Assembly (NCBI RefSeq): GCF_015223065.1
Contig: NZ_JADFBY010000001.1
Coordinates: 1,116,001 to 1,180,000, forward strand
Direction of reading: 5' to 3'
DNA: 64,000 nucleotides
From: Mucilaginibacter sp. JRF
Lineage (GTDB): Bacteria > Bacteroidota > Bacteroidia > Sphingobacteriales > Sphingobacteriaceae
How positions within the stretch are numbered: the first letter of the stretch is position 1; the number at the start of each line of letters is the position of its first letter. The notes under the pieces are model-generated. The model saw only the letters and a list, made by a program, of their open reading frames with translations, ran no database searches and had not been told where the DNA came from. This document shows positions 23,792 to 32,221 of the stretch, one piece after another. A program made the translations under genes and the position numbers.

Positions 23792-25969
23792 GTGGCACTC
23801 AGTATACCCAATCCTATTAACGATTCGCAACAACGCGAGGTAAAAAGCTTTTTTTACAGCCAATATTTTTCGGATGGGTTGCGTTATACTGCCGGTATAC
23901 TATTCCCCTCCCTCGCTTTTCTTCAATTTGGTTTATTAGATGTTGGCTTCACCCTGTCATTAGGTGCACTGTGTATGTCGGTAATTGATAGCCCGGGACC
24001 GGTTATCCATAAACGTAACGCCATGGGGCTTGGTAATGTGTGCCTATTCCTGGTATCGTTAATTACAGGCTTTGCCCGGTTAAATATCATCGCGCTTGGG
24101 GTTGAGATCACGCTGTTCAGCTTTCTGTTCTCGTTACTTATAGTGTATGGTAACCGTGCCGCATCAGTAGGTACGGCGGCCTTGCTGGCTATGGTATTTA
24201 TGATGGGTAAGGATACCCACCCTAACGAGGTATTACAAGTGAGCCTTACACTGCTTGCCGGTGGTGTGTGGTATATGCTGTTCAGTTTGCTATTCTTCAG
24301 GATACGGCCATATCGTGCAGCGCAGCAAACCCTGGGCGAAAGCATTGGCGACATTGCCAAATTTCTGCGTATTAAGGCCGATTTTTATGATGTTAATACT
24401 GATATTGACGAGAACTATCGCAAGCTTGTTGCTCAGCAGGTGCATGTCAGCATACATCAGGACGCTGTGCGGGAAATACTGTTTAAAAGCCGTATAACGG
24501 TTAAGGAATCAACCAACGCCAGTCGTATTTTAGTTCTGACCTTTGTTGATCTGGTAGATATGTTTGAGCAGGTGATGGCTACCCATTACGACTACGGGCA
24601 CATTCGCGAAAACTTTAAGGATACCGGCGTATTGGCTGCCGTTAACAAGATCATCTACAAAATGGCTGATGAGGTAGATAATGTTGCCTTTATGGTACTC
24701 TCTAACTTGCGCAATAAACGGGTGCTTGATCTGAGTAAGGATCTGGAACATATTAAGCAATTGATTGATGAAGCCAGAACTAAAAACAACAGCGCCAGTA
24801 CCCTCGTACTAAAAAAGATACTCATCAACATACGCGCTCTTAACCAAAAGATACATAACATATACGATTACTATAATTCAAGCTCATCAAAGCTATTATT
24901 CGAGAATAAGGGCAAAATAGAGTACTCAAAATTTGTAACCCATCAGGATTACGCGGCTCATATTTTCTCTGATAACCTGAGCATGAATTCATCAGCCTTT
25001 AAGCACGCGTTAAGGGTATCGCTGGTATGTTTTGTGGGTTTTGTAATAGCTAAGTTTATCGCGCCAAGCCATCACAGTTACTGGATATTGCTTACCATCA
25101 TCGTTATACTAAAGCCAGGCTTTAGCCTCTCAAAAGAACGCAATTACCACAGATTAATAGGCACCATAGTCGGTGGATTGATAGGTGTTTTGATACTGGC
25201 TTTGGTAAATAACAACAATGTATTGTTCGGGCTGATGGTTGTATTGATGATAGGTACTTACAGCTTTACAAGACTCAACTACATTGTCAGCGTAATATTC
25301 ATGACACCCTTTGTGCTCATCATGCTTAAGTTTATAGGCATTGGGGGCTATAACATAGTTCAGGAACGGATATTGGATACTATAATAGGGTCATCGGTAG
25401 CCTTTATTGCCAGCTATTTTGTATTTCCATCCTGGGAGTTTGAGCAGATCAAGGAGAACTTGCGCGATGTTATTCATGCTAACGCCAATTATTTGGCTAA
25501 AATAGGTTATAGCATTGCCGGTAATAATATTGATGTTACGGAGTACAAACTGGCCCGTAAGGATGTGTTTGTTCAATCGGCCAATTTATCGGCAGCTTTC
25601 CAGCGCATGACATCCGAGCCTAAGAGCAAGCAGATAAAAATCAAGGATGTACATAAATTCGTAGTACTTAATCATATCCTTTCATCGTATACAGCTACCA
25701 TTGCTGCCTCAATAATGGGTAAGCCTGCGCGCCGTGCAAGGCCCGAAGCCATACGATCAGTAAAGAAAAGTATTGCCTTGCTTAATGATGCCAGTAAAAA
25801 ACTGTTTGGCCCGGTTGCCGAATTCAAGATAGAAAAACAACTTACCGACGAACCATCGGGCGAGATCACCATGCCCTCAGCAGATGATAACCTGCTTAAA
25901 GAACAGCTGGACTTTATCAATAAAATAAGCAACGACGTTATTAAAATAACTGATAGTATTTTACAATAA
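23792..25969 (+). CDS. FUSC-family (YccS/YhfK-like) inner-membrane protein
   Basis: The 725-residue protein has two blocks of transmembrane helices (about residues 30-180 and 405-545), each followed by a soluble helical region. This is the layout of FUSC/aromatic-acid-exporter proteins such as YccS. Typical segments are FTLSLGALCMSVIDSPGPVIHKRNAMG in the first block, and SHHSYWILLTIIVILKPGFSLSKERNYHRLIGTIVGGLIG in the second (the classical FUSC repeat core). The start is GTG at 23792; the first ATG is far inside the membrane block. It overlaps the convergent phoH-like gene by nine bases. Substrate unknown. Confidence 0.88.
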   Translation: MALSIPNPINDSQQREVKSFFYSQYFSDGLRYTAGILFPSLAFLQFGLLDVGFTLSLGALCMSVIDSPGPVIHKRNAMGLGNVCLFLVSLITGFARLNIIALGVEITLFSFLFSLLIVYGNRAASVGTAALLAMVFMMGKDTHPNEVLQVSLTLLAGGVWYMLFSLLFFRIRPYRAAQQTLGESIGDIAKFLRIKADFYDVNTDIDENYRKLVAQQVHVSIHQDAVREILFKSRITVKESTNASRILVLTFVDLVDMFEQVMATHYDYGHIRENFKDTGVLAAVNKIIYKMADEVDNVAFMVLSNLRNKRVLDLSKDLEHIKQLIDEARTKNNSASTLVLKKILINIRALNQKIHNIYDYYNSSSSKLLFENKGKIEYSKFVTHQDYAAHIFSDNLSMNSSAFKHALRVSLVCFVGFVIAKFIAPSHHSYWILLTIIVILKPGFSLSKERNYHRLIGTIVGGLIGVLILALVNNNNVLFGLMVVLMIGTYSFTRLNYIVSVIFMTPFVLIMLKFIGIGGYNIVQERILDTIIGSSVAFIASYFVFPSWEFEQIKENLRDVIHANANYLAKIGYSIAGNNIDVTEYKLARKDVFVQSANLSAAFQRMTSEPKSKQIKIKDVHKFVVLNHILSSYTATIAASIMGKPARRARPEAIRSVKKSIALLNDASKKLFGPVAEFKIEKQLTDEPSGEITMPSADDNLLKEQLDFINKISNDVIKITDSILQ

Positions 25970-27310
25970 CTGCGTAGCCAGATTTGCCAACTCGCTGCGT
26001 TCACCCTTTTGCAGGGTGATGTGCGCATACAGCGGATGATCTTTAGCCTTATCAATAAGGTACGATAGGCCATTACTCTCTGCATCCATATAAGGCGTGT
26101 CTATCTGGTAAATATCGCCAGTGAATACAAATTTGCTATTCTCTCCCGCCCTTGATATGATTGTTTTTACCTCGTGCGGGGTAAGGTTCTGTGCTTCGTC
26201 TACTATAAAAAATATCTTACTCAGCGTACGGCCACGAATAAATGCCAACGGCGTAATGGTTATTTTATCGTTACTCACCAATTCATCGATCTTGGCCTGC
26301 ATCTTTTCATCTCCCGCGAACTGATCTTTAATAAATTTCAGGTTATCCCATATAGGAGCCATATATGGATCTATCTTTGATTTTACATCGCCGGGCAAAA
26401 AGCCTATGTCCTTGTTACTCAGGGGCACTATGGGGCGGGTAACATATATCTGCCTGTAAAACTTACGTTGTTCGAGCGCGCTGGCTAAGGCAAGCAAGGT
26501 TTTACCTGTACCGGCATTGCCTTGTATAGTCACCAGTTTAATATCCGGGTGCAACAAAGCATGAATGGCCAGCGCCTGCTCTGTATTACGCGGGAATATG
26601 TTGAGCACAGGTTGCTCGGTTACTTTTTCAAGCTGATGATTATTGGCATTGTAAAACGCTGCCGATGATGCTTTTTTGCTATTGAATATATAAAAGTGAT
26701 TGCTTTTATATATCTGTGGGTCGAGCATTCCATTTGACAGGGTTAGCTGTTTATTCAGCTGACCGATGAATTTCTCGGTAGTTTTATCAACAGCGGTTAC
26801 GCCGGTATAAAGCTCGCCAACATTTTTAACCTTACCGGTTTCGTAATCCTCAGCATTAATGTTTAACGATTTCGCTTTAAGGCGCAGGCAAATATCCTTT
26901 GATACCAATACCACCTTTTTTTGCGGATATTCTTCCTGAACACTTAGCGCGGCATTCAGTATACGGTGGTCAGTTTTTTCGGAACCGAATATTTCTTCAG
27001 CATCTTTGGTGGCCTTGTTATCCATGATCACCTTAAAGCTGCCGAGGCCTTTCTTTTTAAGCGGAGTCCACTCGTTAAGCAGGTTATCGCGCGATACATC
27101 ATCTATCAATCTTAAAAAGCTGCGGGCTTCAAAGTTGCGGGTATCATTACCGTTCTTTTTATTATCGAGCTCCTCAAGCACCTCTACCGGGATGGCTACA
27201 TCATGCTCCTTAAAGCTCTCGAACGCGTTATGATCATACAGTATAACCGAGGTATCAAGTACGAATATTTTTTTTTGCGCAGCCTGCCTGCTCCTGCCTT
27301 CCTTTGCCAT
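25961..27310 (-). CDS. PIN domain - PhoH ATPase fusion
   Basis: The 449-residue protein joins an N-terminal PIN nuclease domain (residues about 14-150; acidic residues in KKIFVLDTSVILYDHNAF and VEVLEELDNKK, then EKTDHRILNAAL) to a C-terminal PhoH-like ATPase. Walker A is GNAGTGKT (264-271) and Walker B is IFFIVDEAQNLTPHE, followed by a sensor FVFTGDIYQID. PIN-PhoH proteins act as RNA helicase-RNases in the cytoplasm in the cases studied. The 3' end overlaps the FUSC gene by nine bases on the other strand, so there is no room for a terminator between them. Confidence 0.93.
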   Translation of the reverse strand: MAKEGRSRQAAQKKIFVLDTSVILYDHNAFESFKEHDVAIPVEVLEELDNKKNGNDTRNFEARSFLRLIDDVSRDNLLNEWTPLKKKGLGSFKVIMDNKATKDAEEIFGSEKTDHRILNAALSVQEEYPQKKVVLVSKDICLRLKAKSLNINAEDYETGKVKNVGELYTGVTAVDKTTEKFIGQLNKQLTLSNGMLDPQIYKSNHFYIFNSKKASSAAFYNANNHQLEKVTEQPVLNIFPRNTEQALAIHALLHPDIKLVTIQGNAGTGKTLLALASALEQRKFYRQIYVTRPIVPLSNKDIGFLPGDVKSKIDPYMAPIWDNLKFIKDQFAGDEKMQAKIDELVSNDKITITPLAFIRGRTLSKIFFIVDEAQNLTPHEVKTIISRAGENSKFVFTGDIYQIDTPYMDAESNGLSYLIDKAKDHPLYAHITLQKGERSELANLATQLL

Positions 27311-27361
27311 ATCCTACTAAATTAGGTATTTATGTTGCAGAAAAGCAAGTTTTTAAACCGC

Positions 27362-28042
27362 CTAAAGGTGCATACCCTGCTCGTCGAGTTTTAGCTTACG
27401 CAGATCAACTCCGTATTGTTGTTGATATTGTTTGGCGATACTATCGCTATACTTATTCAGGCCGCCGCTTTTTAGCGCGTTTTGCCAACCTGCGTGTACC
27501 ACGGCAAATAGCATCTTCATCTCCTCGCCCAGTTTAGCACGCTCATAAGCATCATGATTTATCTTTTCGTTTTGCATCATGCTGGCGCCAACCTTAATGC
27601 GGGTGGCGGCAACTGCGGCTACAGCTGGCTCGGTATTAACCTTGTTAGCTATCATCCAGTTGAGTACCTGGTAGGCTGTAACAATATCACCGGCATCCTT
27701 ATAACTAAAATTATATTTAGCGGTTACAGTGGTGAATATCTTATCAAAGTCAGTATTCCTGAACGTTTCGGTACCTTCTGTTAGTTTGGCCCGTTTAAGC
27801 ATGGCATCCATAACCTCGGCCTTTATTTTATGGTGCGGGTTATAAGTGAGCCTATCGGTACGTTTGGTTGCCTTGTAGTTTTTGCCGGTGATGTTTTTCA
27901 TTACCAAGCCATTGATATGGCCGGTTAAATATGCTTGCTGGGTAGCAAAGCTATTATCTATCATGGTTTGCATAACATCCTGCGCCTTTATACGGGCACT
28001 ACATATTATGCTCACCAATATTATTAAGAGTATCTTTTTCAT
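27362..28042 (-). CDS. Secreted protein, possibly DUF6683-like
   Basis: The 226-residue protein has a signal peptide (residues about 1-20, ILLIILVSIICSARIKA). The mature part includes RLTYNPHHKIKAEVMDAMLKRA, a helical KIFTTVTAKYNFSYKDAGDIVTAYQVLNWMIA, and a C-terminal helical half with QQYGVDLRKLKLDEQGM. This layout recalls small periplasmic DUF6683-type proteins, but I am unsure. It lies 24 bases downstream of another secreted unknown on the same strand, so the two are probably an operon. Confidence 0.8.
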   Translation of the reverse strand: MKKILLIILVSIICSARIKAQDVMQTMIDNSFATQQAYLTGHINGLVMKNITGKNYKATKRTDRLTYNPHHKIKAEVMDAMLKRAKLTEGTETFRNTDFDKIFTTVTAKYNFSYKDAGDIVTAYQVLNWMIANKVNTEPAVAAVAATRIKVGASMMQNEKINHDAYERAKLGEEMKMLFAVVHAGWQNALKSGGLNKYSDSIAKQYQQQYGVDLRKLKLDEQGMHL

Positions 28043-28065
28043 GGGTTGATGATGTGGAGTATAAA

Positions 28066-28782
28066 TTATTCGGTATCAACAAACGGATCGCCTCCAATAA
28101 ATATCATGGTATTGGTAGCCTTTGGCGGTGTGCCCGATGCACCCATAGCGAATGATTGGGTGATGGTTTTGCCACCATCATAAGTGAATGTAATGCTATG
28201 TGCCGATATTTTATAAGTGCCGCCTCCCTTGGTGACTTTGCCCGCAGTGGCGTTTGGTGTTGATATGCCGCTGTTGCTACCTGTAGTGAAATGCGTGGCA
28301 TCAACAAATTGTATTTTGTTGATGGTTAACGCCATGGTGCCATTGCCATAATCGCCGCCTGTGGTTTTCTTGTATTCCTTTTTTAAAGGTAATGATGGGC
28401 TGTATGCAAACGCCGGAAACCAGTTGCCTGCACCCAGTTTATAATCGTGGGTTTTATTTTTATAGTTGGTGAGGTAAAATACCGCCCCTGTTTTTTTCCA
28501 GGTGCCCCAGGCTTTTGGGCGTGCGCTTTTTGATGCGGCTACATCAATATTGTCAATTGGCTCCTCGCCTACCTCTAAGTACTCGCCATTTTTAAATAGC
28601 ACAACCAGTTCAAACGTAATAGCCGCCGGGTAGCCGCTTATAGCCCTAAAGTACCAGCCCTCAACAGCCGGTGCAGCATTGTTTGTTTTGGGATAAATGT
28701 TTTTGTTAGATGAATAGCCCGGATTGCTGATTCCAACAATTAACACGAAAGCTATTAAAAAAGATAAGATGATGGTTTTCAT
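28066..28782 (-). CDS. Secreted protein of unknown function
   Basis: The 238-residue protein has an N-terminal signal (about residues 1-24). The mature part is beta-rich with many aromatic residues: EGWYFRAISGYPAAITFELVVLFKNGEYLEV, WGTWKKTGAVFYLTNYKNK, FTTGSNSGIST and GGGTYKISAHSITFTYDGG. That pattern suggests a lipocalin-like or beta-sandwich fold. No family recognised. It is the first gene of a two-gene operon with the unknown at 27362. A 9-bp inverted repeat ends two bases before its start codon. Confidence 0.8.
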   Translation of the reverse strand: MKTIILSFLIAFVLIVGISNPGYSSNKNIYPKTNNAAPAVEGWYFRAISGYPAAITFELVVLFKNGEYLEVGEEPIDNIDVAASKSARPKAWGTWKKTGAVFYLTNYKNKTHDYKLGAGNWFPAFAYSPSLPLKKEYKKTTGGDYGNGTMALTINKIQFVDATHFTTGSNSGISTPNATAGKVTKGGGTYKISAHSITFTYDGGKTITQSFAMGASGTPPKATNTMIFIGGDPFVDTE

Positions 28783-28784
28783 GA

Positions 28785-28814
28785 TATAATGTTTTGGTAA
28801 TAGATAACATTATA
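28785..28814 (-). promoter_or_regulatory. Inverted repeat just before the start codon of the secreted protein
   Basis: TATAATGTT (28785-28793) and AACATTATA (28806-28814) are perfect inverted copies with a 12-nt loop. The stem ends two bases before the ATG (28782) on the minus strand. Confidence 0.5.
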
Positions 28815-28887
28815 ACCATCAAACAGTTGGTTTTATTTTGTGAAGCAATAAAATCAACCTAAAGATAATATGGAGTTTAAATTGCTA

Positions 28888-28934
28888 TAAAAAGCAAAAC
28901 GGAAGCTTCCTCTGTTCGATTCAACTTCCGTTTT
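28888..28934 (-). terminator. Intrinsic terminator of the candidate ncRNA
   Basis: On the minus strand AAAACGGAAG (28934-28925) pairs with CTTCCGTTTT (28905-28896) across a 19-nt loop, followed by GCTTTTTA. Confidence 0.85.
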
Positions 28935-29237
28935 TAACCTCTCGCCAGCCGTAGCCGCCTCAAGGCACCAAGTTTTGTGTGATCTTTCACCGACCGGCCC
29001 TCGCTGTATACCTTCGCAGGTTACAACTACTCTCACGGTCATTACTTCGCGTCGTTTTTACTCCGTAGAGCGCCACGATCTCCGTAACACCTCGCTAACT
29101 GTACGTTTTGTTTAAATCACTTTCGATCATTAATCTGTTTGTTCAGTTCAGGTACTTCCTTGCATCTTTCGCTCCTCCTAAGATTCGCCCGATCCAATTC
29201 CGTTTTCCTGTGAGGTTGTCAAAGTACGTCGTTCTTG
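28888..29237 (-). ncRNA. Candidate structured non-coding RNA of about 350 nt
   Basis: The interval is gene-free and clearly richer in G and C than its AT-rich flanks. On the minus strand it has a promoter (TTG 29273-29271, 20-nt spacer, TACCTTAG 29250-29243) and an intrinsic terminator (28888-28934). Several stems are visible in the minus-strand RNA. TGTAACCT-GCGA-AGGTATACA (29025-29005) is a GNRA-capped hairpin with one bulge. GACCG (29040-29036) with CGGTC (28996-28992) encloses it. AACTG (29148-29144) pairs with CAGTT (29101-29097), extended by ACCT with AGGT. ATCTT (29184-29180) pairs with AAGAT (29168-29164). The short frames inside look accidental. It lacks the signatures of RNase P RNA (GAGGAAAGUCC), SRP RNA (GGAAGCAGCC) and tmRNA ends. 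Family unknown. Confidence 0.65.
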
Positions 29238-29242
29238 ATAAT

Positions 29243-29273
29243 ACTAAGGTAGTCACAATGTTAACCCGTGTCA
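29243..29273 (-). promoter_or_regulatory. Promoter of the candidate ncRNA
   Basis: On the minus strand TTG (29273-29271) is followed by a 20-nt spacer and TACCTTAG (29250-29243), a seven-of-eight match to TAnnTTTG. The predicted start is about 29237. Confidence 0.6.
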
Positions 29274-29468
29274 AGTATTTTTTGAATGTTTTTATTAACA
29301 GGTTATGCACAATTTTTCAAACATCACAATCAACTGATATTTAGATAGATATTGCCATTTTTGATAGCTTACAAACATCTATCTTATTCACACAAAATCA
29401 GCTTACAGCTAAAAATTGGCTCAAATGCATCTGATCAAAAAATCTTAAAAACGTTAATTTATTGAAAA

Positions 29469-29813
29469 TCAATAGTCTTCATCGTCGTCATCAAACAAGC
29501 CAGAAGCCTGACTATAGGCAGCCTGCAATTCTGAGTAAGCATGATTGTCGCGCTTTTCGCGGGTAATGCGCATACCGGTTTGGTAAGTTTCAATAGCATC
29601 ATCCTTACGGTTAAGTGCTTCGTATAATTTACCCAGATGGTAGTAAGTGCCGGTATAGCCGGGGTGATTGGTTGTCAGATCCTCATAATAAGCCAGCGCC
29701 TTTTCGGTATCATTCAATCTCAAATATTCGGTAGCCAGGGCGTATTTCAAAAATTCGTCGTTCGGCTCATTCTTTATAAATTCCAACAGTTTCTCTAACC
29801 TGCTCGCTTCCAT
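29469..29813 (-). CDS. Small tetratricopeptide-repeat protein
   Basis: This 114-residue cytoplasmic protein is made of about three TPR motifs: residues about 3-32 (RLEKLLEFIKNEPNDEFLKYALATEYLRLN), 33-66 (DTEKALAYYEDLTTNHPGYTGTYYHLGKLYEAL) and 67-100 (RKDDAIETYQTGMRIT). It ends in an acidic tail (DDDDEDY). Such small TPR proteins are adaptors; no partner can be named. It lies about 230 bases downstream of the candidate ncRNA promoter, reading towards it on the same strand. Confidence 0.9.
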   Translation of the reverse strand: MEASRLEKLLEFIKNEPNDEFLKYALATEYLRLNDTEKALAYYEDLTTNHPGYTGTYYHLGKLYEALNRKDDAIETYQTGMRITREKRDNHAYSELQAAYSQASGLFDDDDEDY

Positions 29814-29880
29814 ATTATGATGATGTTTTTTATAAGTTGCTTATTTCAGTAAAGCGCAAAAATAGCTTTTAAGTACTAAA

Positions 29881-29910
29881 CCCCGAATAAAGCAGCCCGC
29901 TTTGTCGGGG
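29881..29910. repeat. G/C-rich stem-loop between divergent TPR and nuclease genes
   Basis: CCCCGA (29881-29886) pairs with TCGGGG (29905-29910), and inside it AAAGC (29889-29893) pairs with GCTTT (29899-29903) around AGCCC. CAATTTTG follows on the plus strand, so it is a weak terminator candidate, but no plus-strand gene ends here. It may be a dispersed small palindrome. Confidence 0.5.
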
Positions 29911-30109
29911 CAATTTTGTATATTCGGCTCAATTTTAGTTCGGGTAAGCTATAACAAAAAACCTTAACTGTAATTATTTTAAACAAACATGCCTGAGCAT
30001 CGTTTTTTGCAAATAAAAGTATACAGTTTCGGGGCAGGTGATGGCTTGAGTTAATGCCTTAAAAAGTAAAGCATACAGATACACACGGCACAGGCCGAAG
30101 GGTTTTGCG

Positions 30110-30727
30110 ATGGGAAACAACATGAAGAAAATTGAGCTGGATATTGTAGGGCTGTCATACAGCCAAACACAATCCGGCGCGTATGCCCTTGTTTTGGGCG
30201 AAATAAACGGCAGGCGCAGGTTACCGATCATCATCGGTAGTTTTGAGGCACAGGCCATAGCTATCGAGATCGAGAAGATGACCCCCAGTCGTCCCTTAAC
30301 GCACGATCTTTTTAAAACCTTTGCGCAATCATTCAACATCAACGTACAAGAGGTTATTATTTACAACCTGGTTGATGGTATTTTTTATGCCAAACTGATA
30401 TGCAGCGATGGCAAACGTACTATGGAGATAGATGCCCGTACGTCAGACGCTATTGCCATTTCGGTAAGGTTTAGCTGCCCTATTTATACTTACGAATTTA
30501 TCCTCTCAACCGCTGGTATTGTTATAGAAGGCAACGAGTTTGTTTATCTTGAGAATATTAACGAGGGTGTTACTGAAGATAAGCCTACTGTTACCGCATC
30601 GGCAAGTAATTATGCATCGTTAAGTGAAGATGAGTTGCGCACCCGCTTGCAGGAAGCCCTGAACGAAGAAGCCTACGAAAAGGCCGCCAAACTACGCGAC
30701 GAATTAAATCGTCGTAAATCATCCTGA
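30110..30727 (+). CDS. Bifunctional nuclease (DUF151) domain with C-terminal UVR motif
   Basis: The 205-residue protein has a DUF151/BFN domain (residues about 5-140): KKIELDIVGLSYSQTQSGAYALVLGE, RRRLPIIIGSFEAQAIAIEIE, RPLTHDLFKTFAQSFN and IDARTSDAIAISVRFSCPIY. A UvrB/UvrC-interaction-like UVR helix pair follows (about 168-203, SEDELRTRLQEALNEEAYEKAAKLRDELNRRK). The nuclease-UVR combination is common in Bacteroidota. Start is the ATG at 30110 with GAAGGG nine bases upstream; an ATG four codons on (30122) fits the conserved N-terminus equally well. Followed by a strong terminator. Confidence 0.92.
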   Translation: MGNNMKKIELDIVGLSYSQTQSGAYALVLGEINGRRRLPIIIGSFEAQAIAIEIEKMTPSRPLTHDLFKTFAQSFNINVQEVIIYNLVDGIFYAKLICSDGKRTMEIDARTSDAIAISVRFSCPIYTYEFILSTAGIVIEGNEFVYLENINEGVTEDKPTVTASASNYASLSEDELRTRLQEALNEEAYEKAAKLRDELNRRKSS

Positions 30728-30755
30728 TAAATATTACGACATAAATGATATGATG

Positions 30756-30788
30756 AACGCTGCCATAATTGGTGGCGTTTTTCTTTTT
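30756..30788 (+). terminator. Intrinsic terminator after the nuclease gene
   Basis: AACGCTGCC (30756-30764) pairs with GGTGGCGTT (30771-30779), with two G-U pairs, around ATAATT. A run TTTTCTTTTT follows. Confidence 0.85.
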
Positions 30789-30883
30789 AGAATAACTATT
30801 TTCGCGTTTTATTATATCGCAATATTTCGCTACTTTCCGCTTTTAAATACTTAACTGACTATTATTTTACTACTCAATACTTT

Positions 30884-32143
30884 ATGAATATTAAGTTCCG
30901 CTTAATACTGATGAACTTTATGCAGTTCTTTATTTGGGGAGCCTGGCTACTCACTATCGGTGCATATTGGTTTCAAAACAAACAATGGTCGGGCGCGCAA
31001 TTTGGCGCTATCTTTTCAACCATGGGTATCTCGGCCATATTTATGCCTGCACTGGCCGGTATCATATCCGACAGATACATTAACGCTGAAAAATTATATG
31101 GCATTATGCACATTGGCGGCGCAGCAGTACTTTTTTGCCTGCCAATGGTTACCAACCCGGTAACGTTTTTTTGGGTGATGCTGATCAATATGTTTTTTTA
31201 CATGCCCACCCTTTCATTATCAATAACGGTTGCTTACTCGGCACTTAAAAATGAAAAGAAAGATGTAGTGAAAGATTACCCCCCTATCCGTTTTTGGGGC
31301 ACAGTAGGTTTTATTGCAGCCTTATGGACAGTGAGCATCAGCCATAATGAAACTTCAGCCAATCAATTTTATATTGCCTGTGCCGTAGCGTTAGCTTTAG
31401 GTTTATATGCTTTCACCCTGCCTAAAGCCAGGCCAATGCTTAATAAAGCCACAGGAGTGCTTGCATCAGGCAGCTTAGGCTTAAACGCGTTCAAATTACT
31501 GCGTGATCCCCGTTTTGCTATATTTTTCGCTTTCTCCTTACTTCTTGGCGCTGCTTTGCAACTAACCAATGCTTATGGCGATACCTACATACACGGGTTC
31601 GCTGAAATGGCGCAGTATAAGGATACCTGGGCTGTAAAATATCCGGCTATCATCATGTCGATATCTCAGTTCTCTGAAACGGGATTTATTTTAGCCATAC
31701 CTTTCTTTTTGCGAAAGTTTGGCATTAAATACGTAATGCTATTTAGTATGCTGGCCTGGGTATTGCGTTTCGGGCTATTCGCTTTTGGTAATCCTGACGA
31801 TGGTTTATGGATGATCATCCTGTCGTGCATTGTGTATGGTATGGCATTCGACTTTTTCAATATATCAGGCTCACTGTTTGTAGAAACCCAAACCACGCCC
31901 GAAATTCGTGGCAGCGCGCAAGGTTTATTCATGATGATGGTTAACGGCTTTGGCGCGGTATTCGGCAGCCTGGCCAGCGGTTTCCTGATCGATAAGTTCT
32001 TCACCAATCCGGATAACACAAAGGACTGGCATGGAATCTGGCTAACCTTTGCAGGCTATGCTTTGGTTATAGCGGTAATATTCCCGTTTGTATTTAAGTA
32101 CAAACATAATGCGGCGCTTAAACACGCTATTGAACATGCTTAA
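30884..32143 (+). CDS. Nucleoside:H+ symporter-like MFS permease
   Basis: The 419-residue protein with about 12 membrane segments matches the NupG/XapB-type nucleoside permease family: an N-terminus rich in FMQFFIWGAWLLTIGAYWF, AGIISDRYINAEKLYGIMHIGGA, SITVAYSALKNEKKDVVKDYPPIRFWGTVGF, and a C-terminal half with FVETQTTPEIRGSAQGLFMMMVNGFGAVFGSL. It would import nucleosides with protons across the inner membrane. A gap with a terminator separates it from the upstream gene, so it is monocistronic. It might feed nucleosides to the PpnP enzyme, which is not linked here. Confidence 0.9.
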   Translation: MNIKFRLILMNFMQFFIWGAWLLTIGAYWFQNKQWSGAQFGAIFSTMGISAIFMPALAGIISDRYINAEKLYGIMHIGGAAVLFCLPMVTNPVTFFWVMLINMFFYMPTLSLSITVAYSALKNEKKDVVKDYPPIRFWGTVGFIAALWTVSISHNETSANQFYIACAVALALGLYAFTLPKARPMLNKATGVLASGSLGLNAFKLLRDPRFAIFFAFSLLLGAALQLTNAYGDTYIHGFAEMAQYKDTWAVKYPAIIMSISQFSETGFILAIPFFLRKFGIKYVMLFSMLAWVLRFGLFAFGNPDDGLWMIILSCIVYGMAFDFFNISGSLFVETQTTPEIRGSAQGLFMMMVNGFGAVFGSLASGFLIDKFFTNPDNTKDWHGIWLTFAGYALVIAVIFPFVFKYKHNAALKHAIEHA

Positions 32144-32160
32144 GTTGAAAATACTATAAA

Positions 32161-32199
32161 ACAAGAAAGGCTCCTTTAGCGGGAGCCTTTCTTGTTTGC
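32161..32199. terminator. Bidirectional intrinsic terminator
   Basis: ACAAGAAAGGCTCC (32161-32174) pairs with GGAGCCTTTCTTGT (32182-32195), a 14-bp stem. It separates the convergent nucleoside transporter and beta-barrel genes. Confidence 0.88.
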
Positions 32200-32221
32200 A
32201 ACTGTCTGTTAAGATGGTAGA

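Noticed and set aside
28854..29042. A 62-codon reading frame inside the candidate RNA
   Set aside because: It overlaps the terminator and stem regions, has no conserved pattern, and the base composition fits structure rather than coding.
28888..29237. RNase P RNA, tmRNA or SRP RNA
   Set aside because: None of the conserved core sequences of these RNAs is present on either strand. The TTCGATTC at 28914-28921, which recalls a T-loop, lacks a matching stem.
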